Shown here: piece by piece, positions 43,382-51,935 of the stretch
Layout of the letters: every line of letters begins with the position of its first letter
Position numbering within the stretch: the stretch's first letter is position 1
DNA from: G963923955 sp963923955
GTDB taxonomy: Bacteria; Pseudomonadota; Gammaproteobacteria; Eutrophobiales; Eutrophobiaceae
Direction: 5' to 3'
Assembly: GCA_963923955.1 (NCBI GenBank)
Contig: OZ000552.1
Location: 1,488,001 to 1,552,000, forward strand
Length of the DNA: 64,000 nucleotides
Notes under the pieces: generated by a model
The model's input: the letters and a program-made list of their open reading frames with translations, nothing else
Told to the model about the DNA's origin: nothing
Database searches by the model: none
Translations under genes and position numbers: made by a program

Positions 43382-46300
43382 ATGGAAATGAAATTCAATG
43401 GCGAATTCACCGTTGCGCTGCCCAAAGACGAAGTCTTCGCAACCTTAGCCAACCCACAAAGATTCGCCCCGCTGTTGCCCACCTTCCACAGCCTGGAAAT
43501 GAAGGATGAAGGCACTGTCACCTTGCGGGTGAAGGTGGGCATCGGCCGCATCCGCGGCACGGCCTCGACCGAGCTTGTCCTGGACGAGGCGGCGGCCCCG
43601 ACAAGGGCGCGCTATGCCGGCCGCGGCAAGCTCATGCAGGGGGCCTATCAGATGCTCGCTTCCTTTGAACTGGCCGATGCCGCAGGCGGCGGAACCCTGA
43701 TCAAATGGCAGGGCGAGACGCAACTGGTCGGCAAGATCCTGTCTCTGGCCGGTGGCGCCCTGCAAGGCTATGCCGAGAAAGAAATTAATCGGTTGATCGC
43801 CAGCCTGCAAGACGCACTCTCCCCCGGCACAAAACCGCAAGCCACCAGGCCACAGGCCGAGGGGTGGTTGTCCCGAACCCTGCGCGGCCTGCGTGGTAGA
43901 GAAGCTGAAAGTGTAGCAGGAGAAGCCGTGCTGAGTTCCGTCCCGGCAACCCTGGCCGAGCAACCAGACGATTTGCGCGCCATGCAGGAAAAGAGCATTG
44001 ATCAGCTTAACGCAATCCTGAATGTACGACGCAGCCAAAAGAAGCTGGGGCGGAAGGAAGATAATCGGCTCATCCGCGGCCGCGGCCTGTTTGTTGATGA
44101 TTATCACCCGCCCGGCATGTTGCACATGGTCGTCGTGCGCTCACCCTATGCCCATGCAAAGATCCTCGCCATTGATGTATCAGCCGCTGAGTCGCTGCCC
44201 GGTGTCGTCTGCACCCTGACGGGCAAAGAGGTGAAGGAACAAAGCAATCCCTTTACCCAGATCGGCCCGGAGCCGAGCGCGAATATTGCGGATTATTGTC
44301 TGGCGGTTGACAAGGCGCTGTTCCAGGGCGACCCGGTGGTTGGCGTGGTCGCGGAATCCGTGCAGATTGCGGCCGATGCGGCGCAACTGGTCGAAGTCGA
44401 ATACGAGACGCTGCCGGTCATCGTGGAGGCAGAAGATGCAATGCGCGATGAGGCCTTGTTGCATGAGCATATCGGCACGAACTACACCTGGCAGGGCGAG
44501 TTCGACTATGGCGAGGTTGACCAGGCCTTTGCGGAAGCCGCACACATCGTCAAGATTGATCACCTGAAATTCCATCGCTTTAGCAGCACCCCCTTAGAAC
44601 CCAACGCCGTGGTCGCCACCTGGAACCAACTGGGCGAGCTGGATTACTTCGCCAATACGATCATGGCGGTGCCCATTGCCATGATCGGCCCGGCCTTGAA
44701 TATCAGTGCAGACAAGATTCGCCTGCGCACCCATGACATCGGCGGTGCCTTCGGCAACAAGATCGGCAACTATCCCTACATGACCCTGGCGGCATTGGCA
44801 TCAAAAAAGGCCGGCGGTGCGCCGGTAAAGTGGCTGGAGACACGCAGCGAACACATGCAGGCCGGTGGGCATGGGAGCGAGCGAAATTTTTTCAATACCG
44901 AAGTGGCCTTAGACAAGGATGGCGTCATGACCGGCCTGCGCTCATTGCATGTCGATGACTGCGGCGCCTATCCGCGCTATGAACCGCTCGGCTGCGTTAT
45001 CTGGGCGCAGGTTGTGCCGGCGGCGTATAAGATCAAAAACCTCAAGATCGATTTTCGTCAGGTGATGACCAACAAGGGGCCGTGTGCGCCCAATCGCGGT
45101 TATTCACGCATGCCGCATATCTGGTTTATGGAGCGCGTGATCGATATCTGCGGCCACGAACTCGGCATTCCCGCCGATGAAATGCGCAGCCGCAATTACA
45201 TTGATAAGTTCCCCTACACAACGCCCAATGGCTGTGTCTATGACTCCGGCGATTTTCACACGATGCTGGCAAAGGCCAAAGAGTTAATAGGCTGGGATGA
45301 GTGGAAAGAGAAACAGAAAGCCGCGCGCAAGGAGGGCCGCTACATCGGCATCGGCATCGGCACCACGCTTGATTCCGGCACCAATAACTTCGGCCAGTCG
45401 CAGATCATCAACCCCTACCTGCCCTTTTCCGGACAATCCCAGGCCGCAACCGCAAAACTTGATCTGGACGGCACGGTCAGCGTCGCAGTCGGCTCCTTCC
45501 CGCAGGGCCAGGGACATGAGACAACCTCGGCCCAGGTTGTGGCACAGGTCTTGGGGATCGATGAAGACTTTATCAATGTCAAGGTCGGCTTTGACACCGA
45601 GCGCAATACCAATACCGGCACCGGCGGTACCTATGCCAGCCAGTTCGCCGTCACCGGACTATCCGCGGTGCATGGTGCCGCACAAAAATTAAAGGACGAG
45701 ATGAAGCGGCTTGCCGCTTTCTCTTTGGAGGCCAATGAAGATGATCTGGAATTCGGCGCCGGCGAGACGGGGCCGGAGGTGCGGGTTGTTGGCACCGATA
45801 AAAGCGTGAACTTCTGGGCCTTGGCCAATATGGCCAACTATAATACCGCCATTTTGCCGGAAGAACTGCGCGAGCTACATCTAAATGTCCGCCATGTCTA
45901 TGTCGCGCCCTTCCAACCGGTAGATACGGAAAAGAAATACGGCAACCTGACCCTGACCTATGCGCTGCAACTGCACATCGGCGTGGTCGAAGTAGATAAG
46001 GCAACCGCCCAGACCAGTATCCTTGATTATGCCATTGTCGATGATTGCGGCACGGTCATCAATCACATGATCGTCAACGGACAGACGCAAGGTGGGGCTG
46101 GCCATGGTCTTGCCGCCGCCCTGCTGGAGATCATGCCGCATGACAAAGACGGCAATGTCTTGTCCGGCTCATTCACCGATTATGCCCCGTTGACAATCAA
46201 CAACATGCCCGAGCTAAAACAAGACAGCATGGAATCGCCCTCGCCGTTTAGCTACAACGGCGCAAAAGGCATGGGCGAAGGCGGCGGTGCGCCGGTGCAT

Positions 46301-46435
46301 GCGATTGCGGCTGCGGTGCAGGATGCCCTGTATGAGGATGGCATCATCATACAAAACTCGCATAGCTCGCCTATGTTTCTGTATGAAGTGCTGAAAAACT
46401 ATCAAGAAAAGCCGATGTCGGTGGAAAGCCGTTAA
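43382..46435 (+). CDS. Molybdenum hydroxylase large subunit with N-terminal CoxG domain (fusion)
   Basis: The 1017 residues hold two parts. Residues 1-150 are a CoxG/SRPBCC domain (MEMKFNGEFTVALPKDEVF, VKVGIGRIRGTAS, GKLMQGAYQM). A loosely ordered linker of about 65 residues leads to the CoxL-type molybdopterin domain from about 220 (LIRGRGLFVDDYHPPGMLH). The Mo-site blocks GGAFGNKIG and KGMGEGGGAP (catalytic Glu) are intact. The loop that reads AYRCSFR in true CO dehydrogenases reads CAPNRGYSR here, so this is not a CO dehydrogenase. CoxG normally is a separate protein that anchors CoxSML to the membrane, so the fusion may tether this enzyme. The substrate is unknown. Confidence 0.9.
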   Translation: MEMKFNGEFTVALPKDEVFATLANPQRFAPLLPTFHSLEMKDEGTVTLRVKVGIGRIRGTASTELVLDEAAAPTRARYAGRGKLMQGAYQMLASFELADAAGGGTLIKWQGETQLVGKILSLAGGALQGYAEKEINRLIASLQDALSPGTKPQATRPQAEGWLSRTLRGLRGREAESVAGEAVLSSVPATLAEQPDDLRAMQEKSIDQLNAILNVRRSQKKLGRKEDNRLIRGRGLFVDDYHPPGMLHMVVVRSPYAHAKILAIDVSAAESLPGVVCTLTGKEVKEQSNPFTQIGPEPSANIADYCLAVDKALFQGDPVVGVVAESVQIAADAAQLVEVEYETLPVIVEAEDAMRDEALLHEHIGTNYTWQGEFDYGEVDQAFAEAAHIVKIDHLKFHRFSSTPLEPNAVVATWNQLGELDYFANTIMAVPIAMIGPALNISADKIRLRTHDIGGAFGNKIGNYPYMTLAALASKKAGGAPVKWLETRSEHMQAGGHGSERNFFNTEVALDKDGVMTGLRSLHVDDCGAYPRYEPLGCVIWAQVVPAAYKIKNLKIDFRQVMTNKGPCAPNRGYSRMPHIWFMERVIDICGHELGIPADEMRSRNYIDKFPYTTPNGCVYDSGDFHTMLAKAKELIGWDEWKEKQKAARKEGRYIGIGIGTTLDSGTNNFGQSQIINPYLPFSGQSQAATAKLDLDGTVSVAVGSFPQGQGHETTSAQVVAQVLGIDEDFINVKVGFDTERNTNTGTGGTYASQFAVTGLSAVHGAAQKLKDEMKRLAAFSLEANEDDLEFGAGETGPEVRVVGTDKSVNFWALANMANYNTAILPEELRELHLNVRHVYVAPFQPVDTEKKYGNLTLTYALQLHIGVVEVDKATAQTSILDYAIVDDCGTVINHMIVNGQTQGGAGHGLAAALLEIMPHDKDGNVLSGSFTDYAPLTINNMPELKQDSMESPSPFSYNGAKGMGEGGGAPVHAIAAAVQDALYEDGIIIQNSHSSPMFLYEVLKNYQEKPMSVESR

Positions 46436-46463
46436 GGCAATATTTTGTTTCTTAACTCAATGC

Positions 46464-46910
46464 TTAGACCTGCTTGGCATAACCACTCGTATTCTTCTCC
46501 ACCCAGCGCCCCCCCGCCGGCAGTTGCTCTTTTTTCCAGAACGGGGCCTGGTGCTTTAGATCTTCGATGATAAATCGGCAGGCATCTAGGGCATCGCCGC
46601 GATGAGCCGACCAGATGGCGACCACCACAATCGCCTCGCCTATTTTTATATCCCCGGTCCTGTGCAGCACCAGCCCATCGAGCAGGCGCCACTTTTCTCT
46701 CGCCCGCTCGCAGATCTCATCCAGGTGTTTTTCCGTCATGCCCGGATAGTGCTCCAGATACATGCCCGTTACCCTCTCACCTTCATTAAAATCGCGCAGG
46801 CTGCCGACAAAGACAGCACTGGCACCATATTTCCCCGGCGCCAGCTTTGCCTGATACCCGGCGACCTCCGCATAAGGATCAAAATCACCGGCCCGCAATT
46901 CAATGTGCAT
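46464..46910 (-). CDS. moaE: Molybdopterin synthase catalytic subunit
   Basis: This 148-residue protein has the typical MoaE core: VFVGSLRDFNEGERVTG, YLEHYPGMTEKHLDEI, HRTGDIKIGEAIVVVA and the C-terminal APFWKKEQLP with the active-site lysine. It transfers sulfur from the MoaD thiocarboxylate onto precursor Z to make molybdopterin. It begins two bases after the moaD stop, so the pair is co-expressed. The position next to a molybdenum hydroxylase operon fits its role in supplying that enzyme's cofactor. Confidence 0.95.
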   Translation of the reverse strand: MHIELRAGDFDPYAEVAGYQAKLAPGKYGASAVFVGSLRDFNEGERVTGMYLEHYPGMTEKHLDEICERAREKWRLLDGLVLHRTGDIKIGEAIVVVAIWSAHRGDALDACRFIIEDLKHQAPFWKKEQLPAGGRWVEKNTSGYAKQV

Positions 46911-46912
46911 GG

Positions 46913-47146
46913 CTACCCGCCGGTAACAGGGGGAAAAAAGGCAACTTCATCATCATCCTGCGCAACGGGATCACCCTTCACATATTCCATATTGACCGCG
47001 ACCATGATGTCCGCCGGCATGTCCATGCCATCCACAACCAAGGCCCAGATCTGCGAGGCGGTCATCCCTTCCCGATAATCAATCAGCGCTTCGTTTTTTC
47101 CGGTCAACTCGCGCAGGCTGGCGAAAAATTTAACTTTTATTGCCAT
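46913..47146 (-). CDS. moaD: Molybdopterin synthase sulfur carrier subunit
   Basis: This is a 77-residue ubiquitin-like protein (MAIKVKFFASLRELTGKNEAL) ending DDEVAFFPPVTGG. The C-terminal Gly-Gly is the site of thiocarboxylation by MoeB. It is read divergently from moaC with about 55 bases between starts, so both transcripts share a short control region. A second MoaD-like protein is encoded near 50.4 kb in the aldehyde oxidoreductase operon. Confidence 0.95.
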   Translation of the reverse strand: MAIKVKFFASLRELTGKNEALIDYREGMTASQIWALVVDGMDMPADIMVAVNMEYVKGDPVAQDDDEVAFFPPVTGG

Positions 47147-47200
47147 AGGTCTTACACTGAAAATGAATTTGCCTATTATACAGGCTGTCCAGGCTGATTG

Positions 47201-47677
47201 ATGAGTAAATTAACGCATTTCAACCAACAGGGGGAGGCGCACATGGTTGATGTCGGCGCCAAGGCCGCCACCCATCGCCTTGCCGTTGCCGCCGGCGAGA
47301 TTTCCATGCAGCCGCAGACCCTTGCGCTAATCATTAAGGGCGGGCATAAAAAAGGCGATGTCCTGGGCATTGCCCGTGTTGCCGGCATCATGGCGGCGAA
47401 GAAGACGTCTGAACTGATCCCGTTGTGTCATCCGCTGGCACTGACTGGTGTCGAGATTGAACTGGAGACCGATGAGAAAAATTCATGCCTTCGCTGCCGG
47501 GCGCATGTAGAGACTGTCGGGCCGACCGGGGTGGAGATGGAGGCGCTGAACGCGGTGCAGGTCTGTTTATTAAGCATCTATGATATGTGCAAGGCCGTTG
47601 ATCGCGGCATGTCGATCAATGCGGTGCAACTGCTGGAAAAATCAGGCGGGAGATCAGGCACCTGGCAACGCACTTAA
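47201..47677 (+). CDS. moaC: Cyclic pyranopterin monophosphate synthase
   Basis: This 158-residue protein contains the full MoaC signature: MVDVGAKAATHRLAVAAGEI, AARVAG-type GIARVAGIMAAKKTSELIPLCHPL (seen as GIMAAKKTSELIPLCHPL) and the late EALNAVQVCLLSIYDMCKAVD. It converts the GTP-derived cyclohydropterin into cyclic pyranopterin monophosphate in the first stage of Moco synthesis. A TTG directly precedes the ATG at 47201; the ATG is chosen as the usual codon, with LTHFNQQG following as in the family. It is convergent with folP, 15 bases away. No moaA is in the window. Confidence 0.97.
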   Translation: MSKLTHFNQQGEAHMVDVGAKAATHRLAVAAGEISMQPQTLALIIKGGHKKGDVLGIARVAGIMAAKKTSELIPLCHPLALTGVEIELETDEKNSCLRCRAHVETVGPTGVEMEALNAVQVCLLSIYDMCKAVDRGMSINAVQLLEKSGGRSGTWQRT

Positions 47678-47692
47678 GAAAGCGCGCACAAT

Positions 47693-48526
47693 CTAGTCTC
47701 GCATACGCTGTTTGATGGCATAGGCAAGATCCAGGGCCTGTCTGTTTTCCTTAACATCATGCACGCGGATGATGCTCACATCCGATAACACGGCAAAGGC
47801 GGTAACGGCACAGCTCCCACCAAGCAGTTCATTGTAGTGTGCCACCTGACAGAGCTCCGTCATAAAGCGCTTACGACTTGCGCCTAACAAGACCTTATAA
47901 GGCTGTGCGGCGAGCGCTTTTACGTGGGCAATCAGGTCAAGGTTATGCGCCAGGGTCTTGCCAAAGCCGATGCCGGGATCAATGTAGATATGCTCCGGCC
48001 TGACCCCCGCCGCTTCCGCCGCCCTCGCCCGCTGCAACAAGAAGGCGCTCACCTCTTCCAACACATCCTCATATTCCGGTCTTAGCTGCATGGTGGCCGG
48101 CTCGCCCTGCATGTGCATTAAGATAATGGGCACGGCCTTGTCTGCCGCCAGGGTCAAGAGCGCCGGATCGTCGCGGCCGGCCGAGACATCATTGATCATT
48201 GATGCGCCCGCTTCCAGAGCTGCGGCGGCCACTTCAGCGCGAGTGGTGTCTATGCTGACGGGAATTTGTGCAGGGATATTCTGCCGAATCTTCCCGATAA
48301 CCGGAACAACTCGCGCTATTTGCTCAGTACTCGCCACGCGCGCAGCCCCCGGTCTGGTGGACTCGCCCCCAATGTCAATGATGTCCGCGCCTTGCTCTAT
48401 CATCCGCTCGGCATGGGCCAGCGCCGCAGCAACGGCAAAATGCTCGCCCTCATTTGAAAAGCTATCGGGGGTCACATTCAAAATGCCCATGAGCAAGGGG
48501 CGCCGGGGATCGGCTGCTTTCGTCAT
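47693..48526 (-). CDS. folP: Dihydropteroate synthase
   Basis: The product starts at the ATG at 48526 (MTKAADPRRPLLMGILNVTPDSF), which overlaps the stop of the upstream pip gene by four bases (ATGA). The frame is open further upstream, but that part lies inside pip. At 277 residues it has the family blocks ILNVTPDSFSNEG, IIDIGGESTRPGA, PVSIDTTRAEVAA, INDVSAGRDDP, IYIDPGIGFGKT and LLGASRKRF. It joins p-aminobenzoate to the dihydropterin pyrophosphate in folate synthesis and is the sulfonamide target. Linkage to a peptidase gene rather than to ftsH/glmM is unusual for gammaproteobacteria. Confidence 0.97.
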   Translation of the reverse strand: MTKAADPRRPLLMGILNVTPDSFSNEGEHFAVAAALAHAERMIEQGADIIDIGGESTRPGAARVASTEQIARVVPVIGKIRQNIPAQIPVSIDTTRAEVAAAALEAGASMINDVSAGRDDPALLTLAADKAVPIILMHMQGEPATMQLRPEYEDVLEEVSAFLLQRARAAEAAGVRPEHIYIDPGIGFGKTLAHNLDLIAHVKALAAQPYKVLLGASRKRFMTELCQVAHYNELLGGSCAVTAFAVLSDVSIIRVHDVKENRQALDLAYAIKQRMRD

Positions 48527-49479
48527 AAGCGCCCTGCCATCGCATCCGTTGCGCCTATCAGCGCATCCACCATAGCGGCCGTGCCGGCCAGGTGTCCGCC
48601 GTCTTCTACAATGGTCAGGGTTGAGCCCGGCAGGGCCTGATGCAAGGCCCATGATGCCTCCGGCAGACAGGTCAGATCGCGGCGGCCGTGGATGATATGG
48701 ATCGGTACCGCAGGCAATCTATGCACATTATTCAAAATCTGGTTTTCTTCGATGAAATAGTCATGCTTCGCATAATGCGTCTCGATCCTTACCTCCTGCA
48801 TGGCCGCCTGCATATCCTCCGGTGCAAAATTCTTACTATCAAGGCCCGGCAGCAGGTAGCTCACCGTTCGGCCCGACCAAGTCGCCCAGGCGCGGACGGC
48901 CTGCTCTCTTATGCTGCGCCCTCCATCATGCACGCGCCGGTAAAAGGCCGCTGCCATGTCGCTACGTTCTGCCTCTGGAATCACGGCTGCGAAGTCTTGC
49001 CAATAGTCGGGAAATATTTTGCCTAGACCTTGCGCAGAAATAAACCAGTTGAGGTCCCGGCACCGGGCCAGAAAAGTCCCGCGCACGATAAGGCCCGCTA
49101 CATGCTGAGGGTGAGCCTGGGCATATAACAAGATCAGGGTCGCCCCCCAGGAGCCGCCAAAGAGCAGCCACTTATCCAATTCCAGGTGCCTGCGTATCGC
49201 CTCCAGATCATCCAGCAGATGCTGCGTGGTATTGTCTTCCACGCAGGCGCGCGGCGTAGAACGGTTGGTGCCGCGCTGATCGAAAACGATAATTCGATAA
49301 TAGCGAGGATCGAAATAGCGCCTATGCCGCGCACTACAGCCCGCCCCCGGCCCGCCGTGCAGGAAGATGACGGGTGCGCCGTCCCGGTTGCCACACTCTT
49401 CCACATACAGGGTATGTAATGGATCGACTTGTAGAGAAAAGACATGATAAGGCTCTATCTCGGGGTAGAGTTCACGCAT
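48523..49479 (-). CDS. pip: Proline iminopeptidase (alpha/beta hydrolase, S33)
   Basis: This 318-residue protein has the oxyanion block FLHGGPGAGCSARHRRYFDP, the nucleophile elbow GGSWGATL (Ser), and a late Asp/His region (GRRDLTCLPEAS and VEDGGHLAG). DQRGTNRSTP is the typical S33 motif. It removes N-terminal proline from peptides in the cytosol. Its stop overlaps the folP start, so folP translation is coupled to it. Upstream lies a 600-base gene-free stretch that holds a predicted structured element. Confidence 0.95.
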   Translation of the reverse strand: MRELYPEIEPYHVFSLQVDPLHTLYVEECGNRDGAPVIFLHGGPGAGCSARHRRYFDPRYYRIIVFDQRGTNRSTPRACVEDNTTQHLLDDLEAIRRHLELDKWLLFGGSWGATLILLYAQAHPQHVAGLIVRGTFLARCRDLNWFISAQGLGKIFPDYWQDFAAVIPEAERSDMAAAFYRRVHDGGRSIREQAVRAWATWSGRTVSYLLPGLDSKNFAPEDMQAAMQEVRIETHYAKHDYFIEENQILNNVHRLPAVPIHIIHGRRDLTCLPEASWALHQALPGSTLTIVEDGGHLAGTAAMVDALIGATDAMAGRL

Positions 49480-50081
49480 GGAAAGGCATTCTTAAGGATA
49501 AAATGAAAGCGGCCTATGCTACTGCACTGCGAGCCGGAGTTCAGCAGTTTGATAACAGGGCATCTGCTAAAAATGCACTTTTTTGCCGGATCGTAAGGTC
49601 TTAGATTATCTCCTCCCCTTCAATAAGCCAGGGCCGAAGAGCGGCGGCTACCTGGCCTCCCCGGTCCGGCCTTCCCCCAGAAACTTCAGCCGGACCCATA
49701 TCCCCCAATGATTTGATGGGGAGGAGAAAATTCAACACTTAAGACTGAATGTCGTCTGAGGAAGGTAATACAGATTCAACAAAATTGCAACTAAAATAGC
49801 TAAATTACAACAACTTTTGTGAATTTATGAAATGACGTATTTGTACAACAGAAAGCGCGAAGCCTCCATGAATAGTAGATGATCCAGGGGCTGGAAAAAA
49901 GATATTAATCCATTAGAATCAAATATTTATATCAATTATTTAGAAATGATATTATTTCTATCCAGAGCCGACAAATTCAGAAAAATGGCTTAATCGGGTT
50001 CAAAACCGGGGTCATTGGAGTAGTGAAACGAAGGCGCATACTTTGCCCAATGCGGACAGCGCCGCATGGGTTGCGTTACAT
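49480..50081. other. Gene-free stretch between pip and the aldehyde oxidoreductase operon
   Basis: About 600 bases have no credible reading frame. They hold the folded element at 49609-49727 and then an AT-rich part (about 49760-49990) rich in short A/T runs, which may contain the pip promoter. Confidence 0.6.
49609..49727. ncRNA. Predicted three-way-junction structured element, identity unknown
   Basis: Three stems nest without conflict. The closing stem pairs 49609-49618 (TCTCCTCCCC) with 49718-49727 (GGGGAGGAGA) and continues, after one mismatch, with TCAA/TTGA. Stem two pairs GCCAGG (49627-49632) with CCTGGC (49651-49656) around an inner GCCG/CGGC hairpin. Stem three pairs GGTCCGGC (49663-49670) with GCCGGACC (49689-49696). 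The layout is like a small structured RNA or riboswitch, but I recognise no family, and the strand is unknown. It may instead be a palindromic mobile remnant. Confidence 0.45.
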
Positions 50082-50363
50082 TTAACCGCCGCCGCGCTGG
50101 AAGGTACGGTCAAACTTTTTCAGAAATGCCGCCTGCTCATCGACAGAGAAGTTCTCCAGTTCAATACGGATTTCGGTTACGGGAAGCGTCAGGGAGGCGA
50201 TCTTTCTCATCGACTCCGGGGACAGCGCAATTTTGATCGTGCGGCTGTCATCATTGACAACAACAGTATTATTTTCATGCCGATAGGCCCGGCCTTCCAG
50301 GGCATGCGGCAACAGGCGCAGGAACTCCCGGTGGGTAATGGACATCTCGCGGGCGCTCTTCAT
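50082..50363 (-). CDS. Small unknown protein of the aldehyde oxidoreductase operon
   Basis: This 93-residue protein begins MKSAREMSITHREFLRLLP and contains DDSRTIKIALSPESMRKIAS and TEIRIELENFSVDEQAAFL. It has no membrane segment and few cysteines. It is the last gene of the operon, 9 bases after the MoaD-like gene, with the strand and spacing of a true operon member. I do not recognise a family. A role in cofactor insertion or as an assembly factor is only a guess from position. Confidence 0.7.
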   Translation of the reverse strand: MKSAREMSITHREFLRLLPHALEGRAYRHENNTVVVNDDSRTIKIALSPESMRKIASLTLPVTEIRIELENFSVDEQAAFLKKFDRTFQRGGG

Positions 50364-50372
50364 CGCCTGCTC

Positions 50373-50624
50373 TTAACCCCCCGCAACCGGCGGCCAGATC
50401 GCCAGGACATCGCCTTCCCGAAAGGCATTGCTGTGCCTCTGCCCGGGCTCCAGATACAGGCCGTTCACCAGGACCAAGTGCGCACTTTCCTCAGGGATGC
50501 CAAGCTGTTTGATGATTTTGGCCGCGCTGGCCTGTGGCTCGATATCCAACTCAACAATGTTGCTCTTTGCGCCTTGTGGTAAGTATTCCGCCAGACTGGC
50601 ATAGAGTTTCAGTACGAGCTTCAT
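50373..50624 (-). CDS. aorD: MoaD/ThiS-family sulfur carrier of the aldehyde oxidoreductase operon
   Basis: The 83-residue product starts at the ATG at 50624 (MKLVLKLYASLAEYLPQ). The frame is open further upstream, but that part lies inside the flavoprotein gene. It has the ubiquitin-like fold and ends FREGDVLAIWPPVAGG with the required Gly-Gly. Such dedicated MoaD-like genes are common beside tungsten-type aldehyde oxidoreductases, where they probably help build the metal-binding pterin of that enzyme. The general moaD at 46913 is only 37% or so alike by eye, so the two are not a recent copy. Confidence 0.8.
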   Translation of the reverse strand: MKLVLKLYASLAEYLPQGAKSNIVELDIEPQASAAKIIKQLGIPEESAHLVLVNGLYLEPGQRHSNAFREGDVLAIWPPVAGG

Positions 50625-50655
50625 TAAGGCGGGATAATCGAAAAGCGCTGTGGCC

Positions 50656-51918
50656 TTAGAGCACCGCGGCGTTGTAAGCAATCGCCTGGGTGTTGGCCAG
50701 ATAGGCCTCCATGATGCGGGTGGGGTCATCCAGCAGGCGCGCCTTCCATTTGCCAAGCCGCAGCCGGCCTTGTATCAGCCCGCGCAGAACGCCGACATGT
50801 TGGGTCAGGCCAAGTGACTGTGCGCCGACGAGCACATCGTCCGCAAATTGCAGATTGATATAGCGATAGCCATGCTCATCACACAACTCCGCCGCCTCGC
50901 CGCCCGCCGCCCCCTGCCACAGGCCATAAGAGGCCGAGATAAGCCCCAAGGTATCCAGCACATTCATATTCACGCTGCCCTGATGCCGCAGCGCGCGCCC
51001 GGCCATGTTCATCGCCGCGATGCGGCCATGCTCAGCGGCTGTCGGCTGGATCGCCTGTACGCTGTACTCGCCGGTGGAGAAATCCCGGCCTTGGCAGACA
51101 TCGCCGGCGGCGTAGATATCCGCATGGCTGCTTTGCAGCCGATCATTCACCAGTACGCCCCGATCCACCTCGATGCCGCTGCCGGCCAGGCATTGCATGT
51201 TGGCACCGACTCCGGTCGCTGCAATCACCATGTCCGCCTGCAAGTCCGGCCCCTTCTCCAGGCTCACACGCAAGCCCTCGCCGGCTTGCCGGATCGCCGC
51301 CACTTGTGCTGAGGTAAAGACCTCTATGCCTTTGGCCTCGCACCAGCGCTTGATCAGCCCACCGGCGGTTCGGTTCATCATGCGCGGCACCATGCGGTCG
51401 GCCATTTCCACGACAGTCAACTTGACACCCCGCAGGGCGAGCGCTTCCAGGATGATACAACCGATGAAGCCAGCACCGATTAAGACTACCTTCGTGCCGG
51501 GTTGGGTTTGTGCGGCAATGTTGCGGCCATCCTGCAAGGTCCAGCAGGAAGACACCTTGTCCAGGTCCATGCCGGGGACGGGCGGGCGCAGTGGTCGGGA
51601 ACCGGTGGCGAGCAGCAGCTTGTCAAAGGCAAGCGCCCCGCCGTCTTCTAAGGAGATTTTTTTCTGCTTGGTATCAATGCTGGCCACGCGGGCCTGGATG
51701 AACTCAATGTTGCGGGCGGCGAAGTGCGCCTCGGATTTACGCAGCCAAGTGCCGGACTCGGCAATCCGCCCGCTCAGCACATAAGGCAGCGCCATGCGCG
51801 AATACGGAGGCTCCGGCTCATCGCCGATGAGCGTGATCCGGCAGGCCGCATCCTTGCTGCGCAAGGTCTCCGCCGCAATCACCCCGGCCGGGCCGGTGCC
51901 TACAATGACATGCTGCAT
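50656..51918 (-). CDS. aorC: FAD/NAD-dependent oxidoreductase subunit of the aldehyde oxidoreductase complex
   Basis: This 420-residue protein has an N-terminal FAD motif IVGTGPAGVIAAETL. A second Rossmann motif for NAD is near residue 145 (KVVLIGAGFIGCIILEAL), followed by the FAD-site Asp block DIYAAGDVCQG. The order is that of the nitrite-reductase-like/NAD-dependent ferredoxin reductases. Together with the ferredoxin and AOR genes it matches the AorC subunit of the NAD-reducing AorABC complex known from Aromatoleum. It lies 17 bases after the AOR stop. Its job would be to pass electrons from ferredoxin clusters to NAD. Confidence 0.85.
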   Translation of the reverse strand: MQHVIVGTGPAGVIAAETLRSKDAACRITLIGDEPEPPYSRMALPYVLSGRIAESGTWLRKSEAHFAARNIEFIQARVASIDTKQKKISLEDGGALAFDKLLLATGSRPLRPPVPGMDLDKVSSCWTLQDGRNIAAQTQPGTKVVLIGAGFIGCIILEALALRGVKLTVVEMADRMVPRMMNRTAGGLIKRWCEAKGIEVFTSAQVAAIRQAGEGLRVSLEKGPDLQADMVIAATGVGANMQCLAGSGIEVDRGVLVNDRLQSSHADIYAAGDVCQGRDFSTGEYSVQAIQPTAAEHGRIAAMNMAGRALRHQGSVNMNVLDTLGLISASYGLWQGAAGGEAAELCDEHGYRYINLQFADDVLVGAQSLGLTQHVGVLRGLIQGRLRLGKWKARLLDDPTRIMEAYLANTQAIAYNAAVL

Positions 51919-51935
51919 CGATCCTTAAAACCCCG

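Noticed and set aside
43382..46435. Aerobic carbon monoxide dehydrogenase (CoxMSL)
   Set aside because: The active-site loop reads CAPNRGYSR, not the AYRCSFR of true CO dehydrogenase, so only the wider xanthine dehydrogenase family is claimed.
47693..48652. A longer folP product starting at 48652
   Set aside because: The extra residues are the pip gene read in another frame; the ATG at 48526 gives the family start and a typical ATGA overlap.
49609..49727. Moco, TPP or c-di-GMP riboswitch
   Set aside because: The stems form a three-way junction but I cannot match the conserved loop bases of these classes, and no Moco, thiamine or signalling gene follows directly.
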